Source: Candidatus Coprousia avicola (GTDB lineage Bacteria > Actinomycetota > Coriobacteriia > Coriobacteriales > Coriobacteriaceae). Taken from it: a stretch of DNA of 64,000 nt. This document shows, piece after piece, positions 18,344-27,028 of this stretch. The notes below the pieces were generated by a model. It was not told the origin of the DNA. It saw nothing but the letters and a program-made list of their open reading frames with translations, and ran no database searches. Numbering within the stretch: position 1 is the stretch's first letter; each line of letters opens with the position of its first letter. Both the position numbers and the translations under genes were made by a program. Location of the stretch: the NCBI GenBank assembly GCA_018715125.1, contig DVMF01000041.1, forward strand, positions 1 to 64,000, written 5' to 3'.

Positions 18344-19180
18344 TCAGGTGTCTGAGCGCGTGCAGATGCGGTTCACATGCAGAAAGAGATAGAGCTTCTC
18401 CTCCTCCGTGAGCGGATGATGAAAGGTGCTCTCGATAAAGAGCGCGATGCGATCGACGCAGGCGGCGATGTCGGGATTACCCTGGACAAACGGCTCGTAG
18501 GCACTCGAGATACCCGTCTCGATCGCATCATGTGACTCTGCCCGCTTGAGCAGGTAGAGGATGTGGGTGGCAAAGCGGGCAAACCCAAAGCCCTCGCGAT
18601 CGACCTTCACGCCCATCGACTGCTCGACGATCTCGGTGATGTCGCGCAGCAGGCGCTCGTGCGCCGTGCCGGTGTCCTCCTGCTCGCCCGCGTTCGCATC
18701 GTACGCACCGTTGATGAGGGAGAGGGCGATGCCGGACGCCTCGTTGCGCGGCAGCAGAACGCCGATCTCCTCCTTGATGAGCTTGAGCGCGTACTGGGCA
18801 ATCTTATATTCGAGCGGGTAGTTCTGCTGAATATCGTAGGCAAGCGGAGAGCTCAGCAGGATCCCCTCGCGTATGCGCTGCACCGCAAAGGCGATGTGGT
18901 CGGCAAGGGCGACCTCTACGTTGGGACTGAACTGATAGGGCAACAAGCCGCGCGCGGTATCGGTAATCTGCGCGGCGACCGCGAGATATTCGATGGGCAG
19001 ATCGCGCAGCAGGTCGATATAGCGCGGCTCGATGTCATAGAAGGTGCGGATGACGAAGTTGAGGTCGAGTTCGGACGAAAGCGGAATGGTGCTGAGGCCG
19101 CGGCCGAGCGCAATAACCTGGCGTCCGTCATCGTCAACGCAGAGCACCGCATTGTTGTTCAAGCGCTTGACGATCCGCAT
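18344..19180 (-). CDS. BglG/LicT-family transcription antiterminator (1)
   Basis: 278 residues. The N-terminal RNA-binding CAT domain (MRIVKRLNNNAVLCVDDDGRQ to about residue 55) is followed by two PTS regulation domains with conserved His regions (LADHIAFAVQRIREG in PRD1; FARFATHILYLLKRAE and LFLHVNRICTR in PRD2). Members bind a ribonucleic antiterminator (RAT) hairpin and prevent leader termination when their PRDs are correctly phosphorylated by the PTS. The start at 19180 follows GGGAGGTTCGC; the longer open frame runs through the leader terminator and is not real. Its own leader carries a terminator and RAT-like element (19275-19345), predicting autoregulation, with the EIIBC gene downstream. 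Confidence 0.93.
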   Translation of the reverse strand: MRIVKRLNNNAVLCVDDDGRQVIALGRGLSTIPLSSELDLNFVIRTFYDIEPRYIDLLRDLPIEYLAVAAQITDTARGLLPYQFSPNVEVALADHIAFAVQRIREGILLSSPLAYDIQQNYPLEYKIAQYALKLIKEEIGVLLPRNEASGIALSLINGAYDANAGEQEDTGTAHERLLRDITEIVEQSMGVKVDREGFGFARFATHILYLLKRAESHDAIETGISSAYEPFVQGNPDIAACVDRIALFIESTFHHPLTEEEKLYLFLHVNRICTRSDT

Positions 19181-19274
19181 GCGAACCTCCCTTACCCGTA
19201 AGCCGTACGCCTGACCCCGACGATCTCTCGGTGCCAGACGCATCCCCGCGCCATCCCCCAAGGCGTCCATCGCG

Positions 19275-19345
19275 AAAAAAAGGGGCAGACCCGCTCGCTT
19301 ACGAGCGACAGTCTGCCCCGAGTCACATCTCGAGTTACACCCTGT
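19275..19345 (-). terminator. Leader terminator with overlapping RAT-like element
   Basis: On the minus strand a 9-bp GGGGCAGAC/GTCTGCCCC stem (19282-19319), with an inner CGCTCG/CGAGCG stem, is followed by seven T residues (19275-19281). This is the best intrinsic terminator in the window, lying about 95 bp before the antiterminator start codon and downstream of a promoter. The bases just before it on the same strand (19311-19345) include GGGTGTAACT and TGACTCGGGGCAGAC, which resemble RAT elements and overlap the terminator's 5' arm. That overlap is the hallmark of BglG/LicT control. RAT assignment is inference. Confidence 0.75.
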
Positions 19346-19355
19346 TGTACGGTAC

Positions 19356-19384
19356 AGAATACCCGCTTCCGTCGTTTGGGTAAA
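19356..19384 (-). promoter_or_regulatory. Promoter of antiterminator-PTS operon 1
   Basis: On the minus strand TTTACC and TATTCT are separated by exactly 17 bp. Transcription would start about 19348, directly before the RAT-like element and leader terminator. Confidence 0.55.
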
Positions 19385-19402
19385 GAGTTGCACCCTGCAA
19401 AA

Positions 19403-19433
19403 ACCGCTCACGCCTGCTATTCAACCGTTCAAC
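19403..19433. promoter_or_regulatory. Possible inverted copy of the 21-bp tandem motif
   Basis: ACCGCTCACG (19403-19412) and ACCGTTCAAC (19424-19433) start exactly 21 bp apart and each match ACCGTTCACC at 8 of 10 bases. Relative to the minus-strand gene they point the other way from the other pairs, so this case is weaker. The rest of the gap up to 19542 shows nothing recognisable. Confidence 0.35.
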
Positions 19434-19542
19434 CGCTTGTTGGCCGAGCATGCGGCGCGCGGACATCGCAGCTCACCATGCATCAGCCTCGGCCTCCCGA
19501 AAGAACACTCTCGGCGAGTTGCGCGGGCGAGCTGCGCCCCGC

Positions 19543-21147
19543 TTACGCGTAGGCGAAAAGCGTGACATGCAAAAGCGTCGGCTCGTCGTAGCGCATGATG
19601 GCGGCCTCGTCGCCGTTCAAGCGCCGGTCGGCGACCCAGGCGCCGTCGCGCACCTCGCCGTCTTCGAGCACCAGCAGGTCCACATGCGGACGGGCGGCAT
19701 CCGTCGACCGGAACGCCAACATGCAGCGCATCGCGAGGACGTAGAACTCCCCTTCCGCGACCTTGAGAACGGCAGCGGCACCGGGCAACCCCTCGGCCGC
19801 AAACGTGACATCGACGGTAAACGCCCCCATGGCAAGGGCCGCCTCGTCAGCGCGCTCGCGGCTCGCCGCGTTGAGCCGGGGCGTGCCATAGGCATCCGGG
19901 TCGAGCGACAGCAGCCCGGACAGGCGCTCCGTCACCGCGCGATACTCAGACGGATCCTGCGGGATGCGGAAGGCCGGGTCCGAGACGTCGGCGCCAAAGA
20001 GCACGCCCGCCGACGCGTCGAACGGCTTGCCCATGTCCTCGAACCCAAACGGCGCGAAGCAGAGCGCATGGTGATGTCCCACCGCCCAGATCTCGCGCGC
20101 AGACGCGTACGCATACGTCGCCGTCTCGGGGATGGCGAGCGGGTTTCCGAGCTTGCGGTACTCATCGCATACGTCGCAGAAGTACGGCACGTAGATGTCG
20201 GGCATGAAGACGTCGATGGTGGGCGCCGCATAGCGCCACACCTCCATCACGCGGGCCACCGGGCCTCCCGTGGGGAAGCGCCCCGGCTTATGGCCTTTGT
20301 CGAGCCAGCAATTGACTGCAAGCGGCAGCGGGTTCTCGGCCCGGCCGGCAGCCGCCACCGCCTCGACATAGGACGCCATGTGATAGCTCGTGAAGAGCTC
20401 CTCGGCGCTCGCGCCAAAAACCTCCTCCCACGTCCCCGCACCGGAGCCGGCGTCGAGCGCCGCCGCAATGTCGGGGGCAAGCGTGTCGCGCGAGGCTGTG
20501 AGCGCCTCGACGAGCCCTGCGGGCACCTGCCCGGCAAACGCGGCGTCGGCCGCCGCGCTGTGCTCGCGCGCGCCGCCCTGCTCGCCGCACTCGTTCTCGA
20601 CCTGCACCATCACCACGGTGTGCTGCGGGTCCGCCTTGGCCAGATGGGCCATGAGGGCCGCGAATGCCCGGGCGTCCGCCTCGCGCGTGGCCGCCGCGAA
20701 GAGCGAAAGCGCCGAGTAGCTCATGTTGTGGAAATCGGTCAGCACCATGCGGTTTTGGCCCCGCGCCATCTGCGCGCGCGGAAAGCGCTCGAGGTCGCGC
20801 TTGACCCACGCCGGGGCGTAGAAACACTGAGCGTTCTTCCACGCGCCGAACCACAGGAGCCCCAATCGCAGGCCGCGCTCGCGCGCAAGGGCGAGGGCGA
20901 AGTCGACCGTCGTAAAGTCGAACGCACCCTCCTCGGGCTCCACGAGCTCCCAGGTGACCGGCACCAGCACGCTGTTCATGCCGAGCGCGACCGCTTGGTC
21001 GAGGGCCTCCGCCAACGCACGCGGACTCGAGGAAGTCGAATTGTGGACCTCGCCGGCAAGCAGGGTAAAGGGCGTGCCGTCCACCATGAGGACGGGGGCC
21101 GCCTCGCGCTGCTCTAGATGCGGTATCGCTGCGGCATCTATCGGCAT
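19543..21147 (-). CDS. GH35-like beta-galactosidase (DUF5597-type)
   Basis: 534 residues with no signal peptide, so cytoplasmic. The TIM-barrel N-terminus reads PFTLLAGEVHNSTSSSP and GMNSVLVPVTWELVEPEEGAFDF, as in GH35/GH42-like beta-galactosidases. VVMVQVENECGEQG carries the expected acid/base Glu, and NPLAIPETATYA is a candidate nucleophile region. The last ~130 residues form a beta-rich domain like that of the DUF5597 group. The ATG follows GAGGAGAATCACG, 48 bp after the GH3 gene in the same direction. It is the last gene of a run from the PRD regulator through the lactose-type PTS and GH43, suggesting stepwise breakdown of an imported oligosaccharide. Exact linkage is unknown. Confidence 0.85.
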   Translation of the reverse strand: MPIDAAAIPHLEQREAAPVLMVDGTPFTLLAGEVHNSTSSSPRALAEALDQAVALGMNSVLVPVTWELVEPEEGAFDFTTVDFALALARERGLRLGLLWFGAWKNAQCFYAPAWVKRDLERFPRAQMARGQNRMVLTDFHNMSYSALSLFAAATREADARAFAALMAHLAKADPQHTVVMVQVENECGEQGGAREHSAAADAAFAGQVPAGLVEALTASRDTLAPDIAAALDAGSGAGTWEEVFGASAEELFTSYHMASYVEAVAAAGRAENPLPLAVNCWLDKGHKPGRFPTGGPVARVMEVWRYAAPTIDVFMPDIYVPYFCDVCDEYRKLGNPLAIPETATYAYASAREIWAVGHHHALCFAPFGFEDMGKPFDASAGVLFGADVSDPAFRIPQDPSEYRAVTERLSGLLSLDPDAYGTPRLNAASRERADEAALAMGAFTVDVTFAAEGLPGAAAVLKVAEGEFYVLAMRCMLAFRSTDAARPHVDLLVLEDGEVRDGAWVADRRLNGDEAAIMRYDEPTLLHVTLFAYA

Positions 21148-21195
21148 CGTGATTCTCCTCTCAAGGGGGCGCCTTGCCAGCGCCCCCGTCGAACC

Positions 21196-23421
21196 TTACG
21201 CAACCAACGTGAACGGCAAGGTCTGCACCTCGGCGGAATGAGGGCCGACCATGACCTCAAACGCACCCGGCTCAGACCCAAAGGTCAGGTCGCGGCGCCA
21301 GAACCTGAGCATCGGCTCGTCGATGGTAAAGCTGACCGTCCGGCGCTCGCCCGGCTCCAGGTGCACGCGCTCGAATCCCTTGAGCTCCTTGACGGGGCGC
21401 ACCACGCTTCCCACGAGGTCGCGCACATAGAGCTGCACGACCTCATCGCCCGCCATCCGTCCGGTGTTGGTCACATCCACCGAGACCTCCAGGGTACCGT
21501 CGGCGGTAAGGGTCTCACTCGACGCGCGGAGGTTCTCGTACGCAAACGTCGTGTACGAGAGGCCGTAGCCAAAGGGATACAGAGGGTCGGTCGGGCAATC
21601 GACATAGCGCGAGGTGAAGCGATTGGTATGTCCCGAGGTCTTCTCGGGCCGCCCGGTATTGAACGCGTTGTAATACAGCGGCTCCTGCCCGGTGGCATAG
21701 GGGAACGTCATGGCGGTACGACCCGAGGGGTTTACCACACCAAACAGGATGTCGGCAAGGGCGTGGGTGCCCTCCGTCCCGGGGAACCACGCCTCGATGA
21801 GGGCGTCGCACCAAGGAGCGATGTCGCTCAGCACGGGCGTGCGGCCGGAGAAGATCACGCCGACGACCGGCTTGCCCAGCGCATGCACCGCCCGGAGCAG
21901 CTCGCGCTGGATCGCAGGAAGACGCAGGTCCGCCTTGCTGCCGCCCTCTCCGCTCTCCATAGGATGCTCGCCCAGCGCCATGATCACCACATCGGCTTTG
22001 CGCGCGACGGCAAGCGCCTCCTCGCGCAGCGCGCCGAGGGAATCCTCGTCCCACGCGGCATCGCCCGCGCCACTTCTGCCAAAGAATCCCAAAGAGCTCT
22101 CGTCCACCAGATACGGGCTGCCCTGGGCGCAGGTCACGCGGTCGCCCGCAATCTCTGTGAGCGCCTCTGCAAGCGTGGGAACCGATGCCGGGTCGCCCTG
22201 CACCGCCCAGAGACCGATGAGCGCATGCGACGCAGCATAGGGGCCGATGAGCGCAATGCGCCCCTCCCCCTGAGGGTCGAGGGGCAGAAGGTCGTGCTCG
22301 TTTTTGAGGAGGACGATCGACTCATCCGCCAGCTTGCGTGCGCGGGCGCGCTTCTCGTCCGTGAGGAAAGTGCGCTCCTCCTCGGCGGGGCTCGCACCGC
22401 GGTAAGGGTCGTCAAAGAGACCGAGGTCGTTCTTGAGGGTAAGGACTCTCAGGCACGCCTCGTCCACCAGCGCCTCGTCCACAGCGCCCGAGCGCACAAG
22501 ATCGCACAGGTTGTTGGCGTAGCACGCCGTCTTCATGTCGACGTCCACGCCCGCTTCGAGCGCGAGGCGGGCCGCCTCGGCATCATCGGCGGCGACACCA
22601 TGGGGCACCAGCTCGCTGATAGCGGCGTAATCGGTGACCACGGCGCCGTCAAACCCCCACTCGCCGCGCAATACGTCGCGCAGCAGCCAGGTGTTTGCCG
22701 TCGAGGGCACCTCGTCGATAACGTTGAACGACGGCATGACGGCACGGCACCCCGCCTCGACCGCCGCGCGGTAGGGAGGCAGGTACATCTCGCGCAGACG
22801 GCGCTCGCTCATATCGACCGTGTTGTAGTCGCGACCCGCCTCGACGGCACCGTACCCGGCAAAGTGCTTGATGCACGATGCGATGCCCGCGCGCGCCAGG
22901 TCGTCGCCCTGGAGCCCCTCGACCATAGCGCGCGCATACACGCTGGTGAGCCATGGGTCCTCGCCGGTGGATTCGAGCGAGCGCCCCCAGCGCGCATCGC
23001 GCACCAGGTCGAGCATGGGGGCGAAGGTCACGTGGATACCCATGGCACGCGCCTCCTCGGCGGCGCCCGCATAGCACTCCCGCACCAGATCGGGATCCCA
23101 CGACGCCGCAAAGCCCAGCGGTATGGGCAGGACCGTCTTGCAGCCGTACACCACGTCGTTCATGAACAGCAGGGGGATCTTGTGGCGGCTCTTGGCGAGA
23201 TACGCCTCCTGCACGGCGCGCGTCTTCTCCGCCCCCGCCACGTTGAGCACCGAGCCGGCCAGCTCGACCATGGTCGGATCGATGCCGAGCTTCTGCGTGG
23301 GGCCGGTCTTGAGCCCCTCGTCATCGGAGAAGAACTCGCCGGAAAGCTGCACGAGCTGTCCGACTTTCTCCTCAAGGGTCAGCGAGGCGAGCAGCTCGCG
23401 CAGCTCCGTCTCGGTTTTCAT
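21196..23421 (-). CDS. GH3 beta-glycosidase
   Basis: 741 residues, cytoplasmic. The layout is the GH3 N-terminal barrel (1 to about 300), the alpha/beta sandwich domain, and a fibronectin III-like C-terminus (VSVDVTNTGRMAGDEVVQLYV). The conserved KHFAGYGAVEAGRDYNTVDMS and the nucleophile Asp264 in GAVVTDYAAISE are present. GH3 members of this layout are beta-glucosidases or beta-xylosidases that release single sugars from non-reducing ends. The ATG at 23421 was preferred over nearby ATG and GTG codons because AGGGAG is spaced eight bases from it. It sits between the GH43 and GH35-like genes. Confidence 0.94.
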   Translation of the reverse strand: MKTETELRELLASLTLEEKVGQLVQLSGEFFSDDEGLKTGPTQKLGIDPTMVELAGSVLNVAGAEKTRAVQEAYLAKSRHKIPLLFMNDVVYGCKTVLPIPLGFAASWDPDLVRECYAGAAEEARAMGIHVTFAPMLDLVRDARWGRSLESTGEDPWLTSVYARAMVEGLQGDDLARAGIASCIKHFAGYGAVEAGRDYNTVDMSERRLREMYLPPYRAAVEAGCRAVMPSFNVIDEVPSTANTWLLRDVLRGEWGFDGAVVTDYAAISELVPHGVAADDAEAARLALEAGVDVDMKTACYANNLCDLVRSGAVDEALVDEACLRVLTLKNDLGLFDDPYRGASPAEEERTFLTDEKRARARKLADESIVLLKNEHDLLPLDPQGEGRIALIGPYAASHALIGLWAVQGDPASVPTLAEALTEIAGDRVTCAQGSPYLVDESSLGFFGRSGAGDAAWDEDSLGALREEALAVARKADVVIMALGEHPMESGEGGSKADLRLPAIQRELLRAVHALGKPVVGVIFSGRTPVLSDIAPWCDALIEAWFPGTEGTHALADILFGVVNPSGRTAMTFPYATGQEPLYYNAFNTGRPEKTSGHTNRFTSRYVDCPTDPLYPFGYGLSYTTFAYENLRASSETLTADGTLEVSVDVTNTGRMAGDEVVQLYVRDLVGSVVRPVKELKGFERVHLEPGERRTVSFTIDEPMLRFWRRDLTFGSEPGAFEVMVGPHSAEVQTLPFTLVA

Positions 23422-23475
23422 GAGCATCACTCCCTAATGCTGTACGACTCGAGCACGAAGCTCGGCCGCACCCCT

Positions 23476-24903
23476 CTATAGTTGGTCCACTCCAAGATAG
23501 ATATCGCGTACATCGAGGGCGCCCGTGCCGCGCGGCACCAAGCGCACGCCCAGCATAGCGGCCGGAATCTCGATGCTCCCCGCCTGGGACTGCCACTGCT
23601 CGGCAGGGCCGACGGCGACCTCGCCGATGCGCGCGACCTCGCCCGCCGGCGTGATGGATAGCACCTCGACGGTGCCCTCGAACGAGCCGCGCGCGGTTAT
23701 CGCGCAGGCGCGCTCCGCCCCGGTGAAGGCGAAGTACTTGAACGTGAGCTCGGCGCCATCTTGCAAATTGGCCGCGACCATCGAACCCGTCTCGCGGTCG
23801 CCCTCCTGTACCAGATAGGGGTCGCTCGGACGCCGGTGCCGGTGGGTCGAGATGTGCACCACCCCTTCGGGCCCGCGGATGCCGCACGCGATGTGCGCCG
23901 GATACACCGCACCCGTTGGCAGCGGTCCCCCATTGAGCCCGCAGCTCGTCATCTCAACCTGCGGGATGGAGCCGTCCCGCTCGATCTCGATACGCTCGGC
24001 ACAACCCTGCCTGCTGTACTGGCGCTTGTGCGTGTGCCGATGGTAGAACACATACCACTGCCCGCCGACGCACACGAGCCCTCCGTGCGTGTTGGCGGGA
24101 TAGGCCTGCTCGACCGTGTTACCGCGGTACCCCACGTCCGCAATGGACACGATGGTGCCCCCAAAGGCAAAGGGGCCCGTGGGCGCCGGAGCCGTCGCAT
24201 AGCACAGCTCGTGACCGAGCTCGCTGGAGTACACGAAATAGTAGCGGTCGCCGATGCGGCGCGGGCTCGAGGCCTCAAAAAACGCGTGCCCCTCAAACGA
24301 GGTGCCCTTGCTCTCAACATACCCCGGGGCGATTTTTACGGGAGACCCCTTGCACGTATGCATATCGGCCTCAAGCTCGACAACAAAGGCGCCTGAGCGG
24401 TCGACGGCCTCCTCCCCCAGAAACTTGCTCGGGTCGAAGCCCCAGTACAGCCATACCCGGCCCTCGTCTACTAAAACGCCCGGATCAAAGGGGCTCCCGT
24501 CGGCAAGCGGCTCTCCTCCTGCGGTACGTACGATATCCAGATAGGCAAACGGTCCCTCGGGAACGTCGGAAACCGCGACCCCTATGGCCGTCATGTCGTC
24601 GCAGTAGTACAGGTAGTATCTGCCATCGGGCCCCTGGGCGACATCGGGCGCCATAAGATCGGCGCCTCCCGTTGCGGCATGGCGCGGGTCGTCCGTGCGA
24701 TGGTAGCTCACGCCCTCGCAGCGCCACTGGGACAGGTCGTTCACCGGGGCAGACCACACCACGTAGTCCTCCTGGCAGTACGACGCTCCGTCGCGGCGGT
24801 CGTGGCTGCCGTACACATAGAGGCGGTCGCCAAAAACGTGCGGCTCGCCATCGGGCACGTATTCCCAAAAGGGGAGATACGGGTTAAAAACCAAGTCCTG
24901 CAT
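23476..24903 (-). CDS. GH43-family glycosidase with C-terminal beta-sandwich domain
   Basis: 475 residues, no signal peptide. It begins NPYLPFWEYVPDGEPHVFGDRLYVYGSHD, the usual opening of GH43 arabinofuranosidase/xylosidase-type five-bladed propellers. DLMAPDVAQGPDGRYYLYY holds the second conserved Asp, and GHAFFEASSPRRIGDRYYF the catalytic Glu. Residues from about 350 onward look like a beta-sandwich carbohydrate-binding module (AGSIEIPAAMLGVRLVPRGTG). The start follows GAGAGGATACGC. It lies between the PTS permease (177 bp upstream) and GH3, consistent with trimming arabinose or xylose side groups from an imported oligosaccharide. Confidence 0.9.
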   Translation of the reverse strand: MQDLVFNPYLPFWEYVPDGEPHVFGDRLYVYGSHDRRDGASYCQEDYVVWSAPVNDLSQWRCEGVSYHRTDDPRHAATGGADLMAPDVAQGPDGRYYLYYCDDMTAIGVAVSDVPEGPFAYLDIVRTAGGEPLADGSPFDPGVLVDEGRVWLYWGFDPSKFLGEEAVDRSGAFVVELEADMHTCKGSPVKIAPGYVESKGTSFEGHAFFEASSPRRIGDRYYFVYSSELGHELCYATAPAPTGPFAFGGTIVSIADVGYRGNTVEQAYPANTHGGLVCVGGQWYVFYHRHTHKRQYSRQGCAERIEIERDGSIPQVEMTSCGLNGGPLPTGAVYPAHIACGIRGPEGVVHISTHRHRRPSDPYLVQEGDRETGSMVAANLQDGAELTFKYFAFTGAERACAITARGSFEGTVEVLSITPAGEVARIGEVAVGPAEQWQSQAGSIEIPAAMLGVRLVPRGTGALDVRDIYLGVDQL

Positions 24904-25080
24904 GCGTATCCTCTCATTCGACAAGAGATGCGGCCTCATAATCCATAACCACAACTCCCGTCCTCTCATCAACCGCGGAACAAGGAGGGCGCGCCGCAAC
25001 CGTTCCCACCGGGCAGTCGCAACGCGCCCTAGCCGCAGGGGGCCGTCAACCCGTCGCTGCGGGCGACGAGAAGCGCCTCG

Positions 25081-26373
25081 CTACGCCGCGGCCTCGGTCT
25101 CGGACTCTTCCTTTAAGGCCATGTTGTCGGCCATCTTGACGAAGGGACGGAAGATCATGAACGAGATGCAGAAGCCGATGATGGCGAGCGCCGCAAATCC
25201 AAGGCCACCCATGAGGAACGCCGTGATGGGATACGGCATGATCCATGTCATCGATACCGCCGGGTTGAGCGTGGAGACGAAGCCCAGGTTGAGCAGCAGG
25301 ATGGAGACCGTGCCCACGATAGGCTTGACGATGACCATGGGGATGGCGAACACGGGGTTGAGCACCACGGGCACACCGAACATCATGGGCTCGGTGATGT
25401 TGAAAACAGCCGGTACGATGGCGAGGCGCGACGTCGCCTTGAAACGCTCCGACTTGCAGAGCAGCAGGTTGATGGCAAGCGGCAGGCCCTCGGCCGCAAA
25501 GCCGGTGTTCATGATGCCGTTCACAATCTGCCAGGCGAGATACGGCAGCGGGTCGCCCGCGAGGAACGCCTCGAGGTTGGCCGTGGTGCAGGCCGTGGCG
25601 ACCACGTTATAGATGTTGCTCACCGCAGAGGGATGGATACCAAAGAACCAGAGCGTCATGGCGAGCACGTTGACGATAACCGGTGCCCACACGGAGGCGC
25701 CCACGTTCATGACGGGGGTACCCACGAGCGTGGAAATCATATCGAACACATTGCCCCACGGCGTGAAGGTGAATCCCCACTTGATGAGGAATGCTGACGT
25801 AAACACGATGATGGCGGCAAACGTGGGCGAAAGAGAATCGCTTACCATCGGCGGCACCGAGTCAGGGAGCTTGAACTCAACGACCTTCATGAGCTTGGAA
25901 AGGATCCACGGTACCAAAAGCCCAAGGACGATGGACACGAAGATACCGTTTGAGCCCAGATACGACGGGCTGATATAGGTAGCCGTGGTACCGTCCTCGA
26001 GGGTGGGCATCTGGAGCGGCATGAGCACCAGGAACACACCGACGCAGAAGACGGCGCACGTGGTCCCATTTAGCCCCAGGGACTTGCCGAAGCGCGAGCC
26101 GATGCAGAACACGATGTAGATGGCGAGCATCGACATCGTGACCGACATCACCTGGTTGCCGATGAGGAACATACCGCTCGTGTTCAGAAACTCCGTGAGC
26201 GGTGCGATGGGCAGGTTGATGAAGATGGCGATGAAGGCCACGCCCAGCACGACGGGCATGGTGGCCATCATGCCGCCGGAGATGGCCTGGATGCCGCGGT
26301 TCTCGGTAAGTTTGGTTGCCAACGGCCCCAGATATCTATCCAGCGTATTCTGAATCACGTCGAAAGCAGCCAT
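25081..26373 (-). CDS. PTS lactose/cellobiose-family EIIC permease
   Basis: The membrane channel of a lactose/cellobiose-type PTS, 430 residues with about ten hydrophobic segments. Family segments are LATKLTENRGIQAISGGMMATMPVVLGVAF near the N-terminus, WFFGIHPSAVSNIYN, and FNITEPMMFGVPVVLNPVFAIP. The gene starts 3 bp after the EIIA stop codon with GAGGAG inside the end of that gene, so translation is coupled. With EIIB and EIIA upstream it forms a complete three-gene transporter. Confidence 0.95.
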   Translation of the reverse strand: MAAFDVIQNTLDRYLGPLATKLTENRGIQAISGGMMATMPVVLGVAFIAIFINLPIAPLTEFLNTSGMFLIGNQVMSVTMSMLAIYIVFCIGSRFGKSLGLNGTTCAVFCVGVFLVLMPLQMPTLEDGTTATYISPSYLGSNGIFVSIVLGLLVPWILSKLMKVVEFKLPDSVPPMVSDSLSPTFAAIIVFTSAFLIKWGFTFTPWGNVFDMISTLVGTPVMNVGASVWAPVIVNVLAMTLWFFGIHPSAVSNIYNVVATACTTANLEAFLAGDPLPYLAWQIVNGIMNTGFAAEGLPLAINLLLCKSERFKATSRLAIVPAVFNITEPMMFGVPVVLNPVFAIPMVIVKPIVGTVSILLLNLGFVSTLNPAVSMTWIMPYPITAFLMGGLGFAALAIIGFCISFMIFRPFVKMADNMALKEESETEAAA

Positions 26374-26376
26374 GAG

Positions 26377-26730
26377 CTACTCCTCCTCCATGTTCATGGT
26401 TTCGTACACCTTGATAAAGCGCTCGGCAATGATGCGGAACGCCTCGGCACTCATAAGCTGATCCTCCGCATGCAAGACGATGATGCGGAAGGGAAGCTGC
26501 TCGCCGTTTGCCTCGCGCGTGAGCAACTGCATATGGGCATCGTGCCCCTCGTGAAACGACGCGTCGCCTTCGTCGAGCTTGACGCGGGCGGCCTCGAAGT
26601 CACCGGCCTCCGCCAGGTCGATGGCCTCTAAGTAGCAGCTGCGCGCGTTTCCCACCAGCGCCACCAGCTGGAAGCAGGAGAGCTCCAGCTGCTCTTGGTC
26701 TTCCACGGCGTCCTTAATCTCGCCAGCCAT
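26377..26730 (-). CDS. PTS lactose/cellobiose-family EIIA
   Basis: A soluble phosphocarrier, 117 residues, that passes phosphate from HPr to EIIB. The helical fold and DEGDASFHEGHDAHMQLL, which holds the active His, identify it. The ATG at 26730 is preferred: GGGTGAG lies at the right distance. An in-frame GTG three codons upstream (26739) overlaps the EIIB stop region and is an alternative. It lies one base after the EIIB gene. Confidence 0.93.
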   Translation of the reverse strand: MAGEIKDAVEDQEQLELSCFQLVALVGNARSCYLEAIDLAEAGDFEAARVKLDEGDASFHEGHDAHMQLLTREANGEQLPFRIIVLHAEDQLMSAEAFRIIAERFIKVYETMNMEEE

Positions 26731-26731
26731 G

Positions 26732-27028
26732 TTACTCACCCATCGCCTTGCGTGCCTGAGCGATGACCGCCTCGCCGTTCATCGCACCGTAGTCGCGCAT
26801 GTCGATGGGTTCGACCGGGCAGTTGACCTTGCTCTTGACCGAGGCGAGCTGGAAGCGAACCTGCGGGCCCAGCAAGATGACGTCGACATCGGCGTATTGA
26901 GCGGCATCCGACACGGGATGCGCCTCAACGGTGCACTCATAGCCTGCCGCGTCGGCCGCCTGCTGCATGCGCTTCACGAGCATGCTCGTCGAGGCGCCTG
27001 CCGCGCACATGAGAACAATGTGCTTCAT
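26732..27028 (-). CDS. PTS lactose/cellobiose-family EIIB
   Basis: 98 residues beginning MKHIVLMCAAGASTSMLVKRM, where the Cys at residue 8 is the phosphorylation site of cellobiose-type EIIB. It accepts phosphate from EIIA and transfers it to the sugar at EIIC. Its ATG overlaps the stop codon of the upstream PRD regulator (ATGA), with AGGGGG 7 bases upstream, so regulator and transporter are translationally coupled. Confidence 0.95.
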   Translation of the reverse strand: MKHIVLMCAAGASTSMLVKRMQQAADAAGYECTVEAHPVSDAAQYADVDVILLGPQVRFQLASVKSKVNCPVEPIDMRDYGAMNGEAVIAQARKAMGE

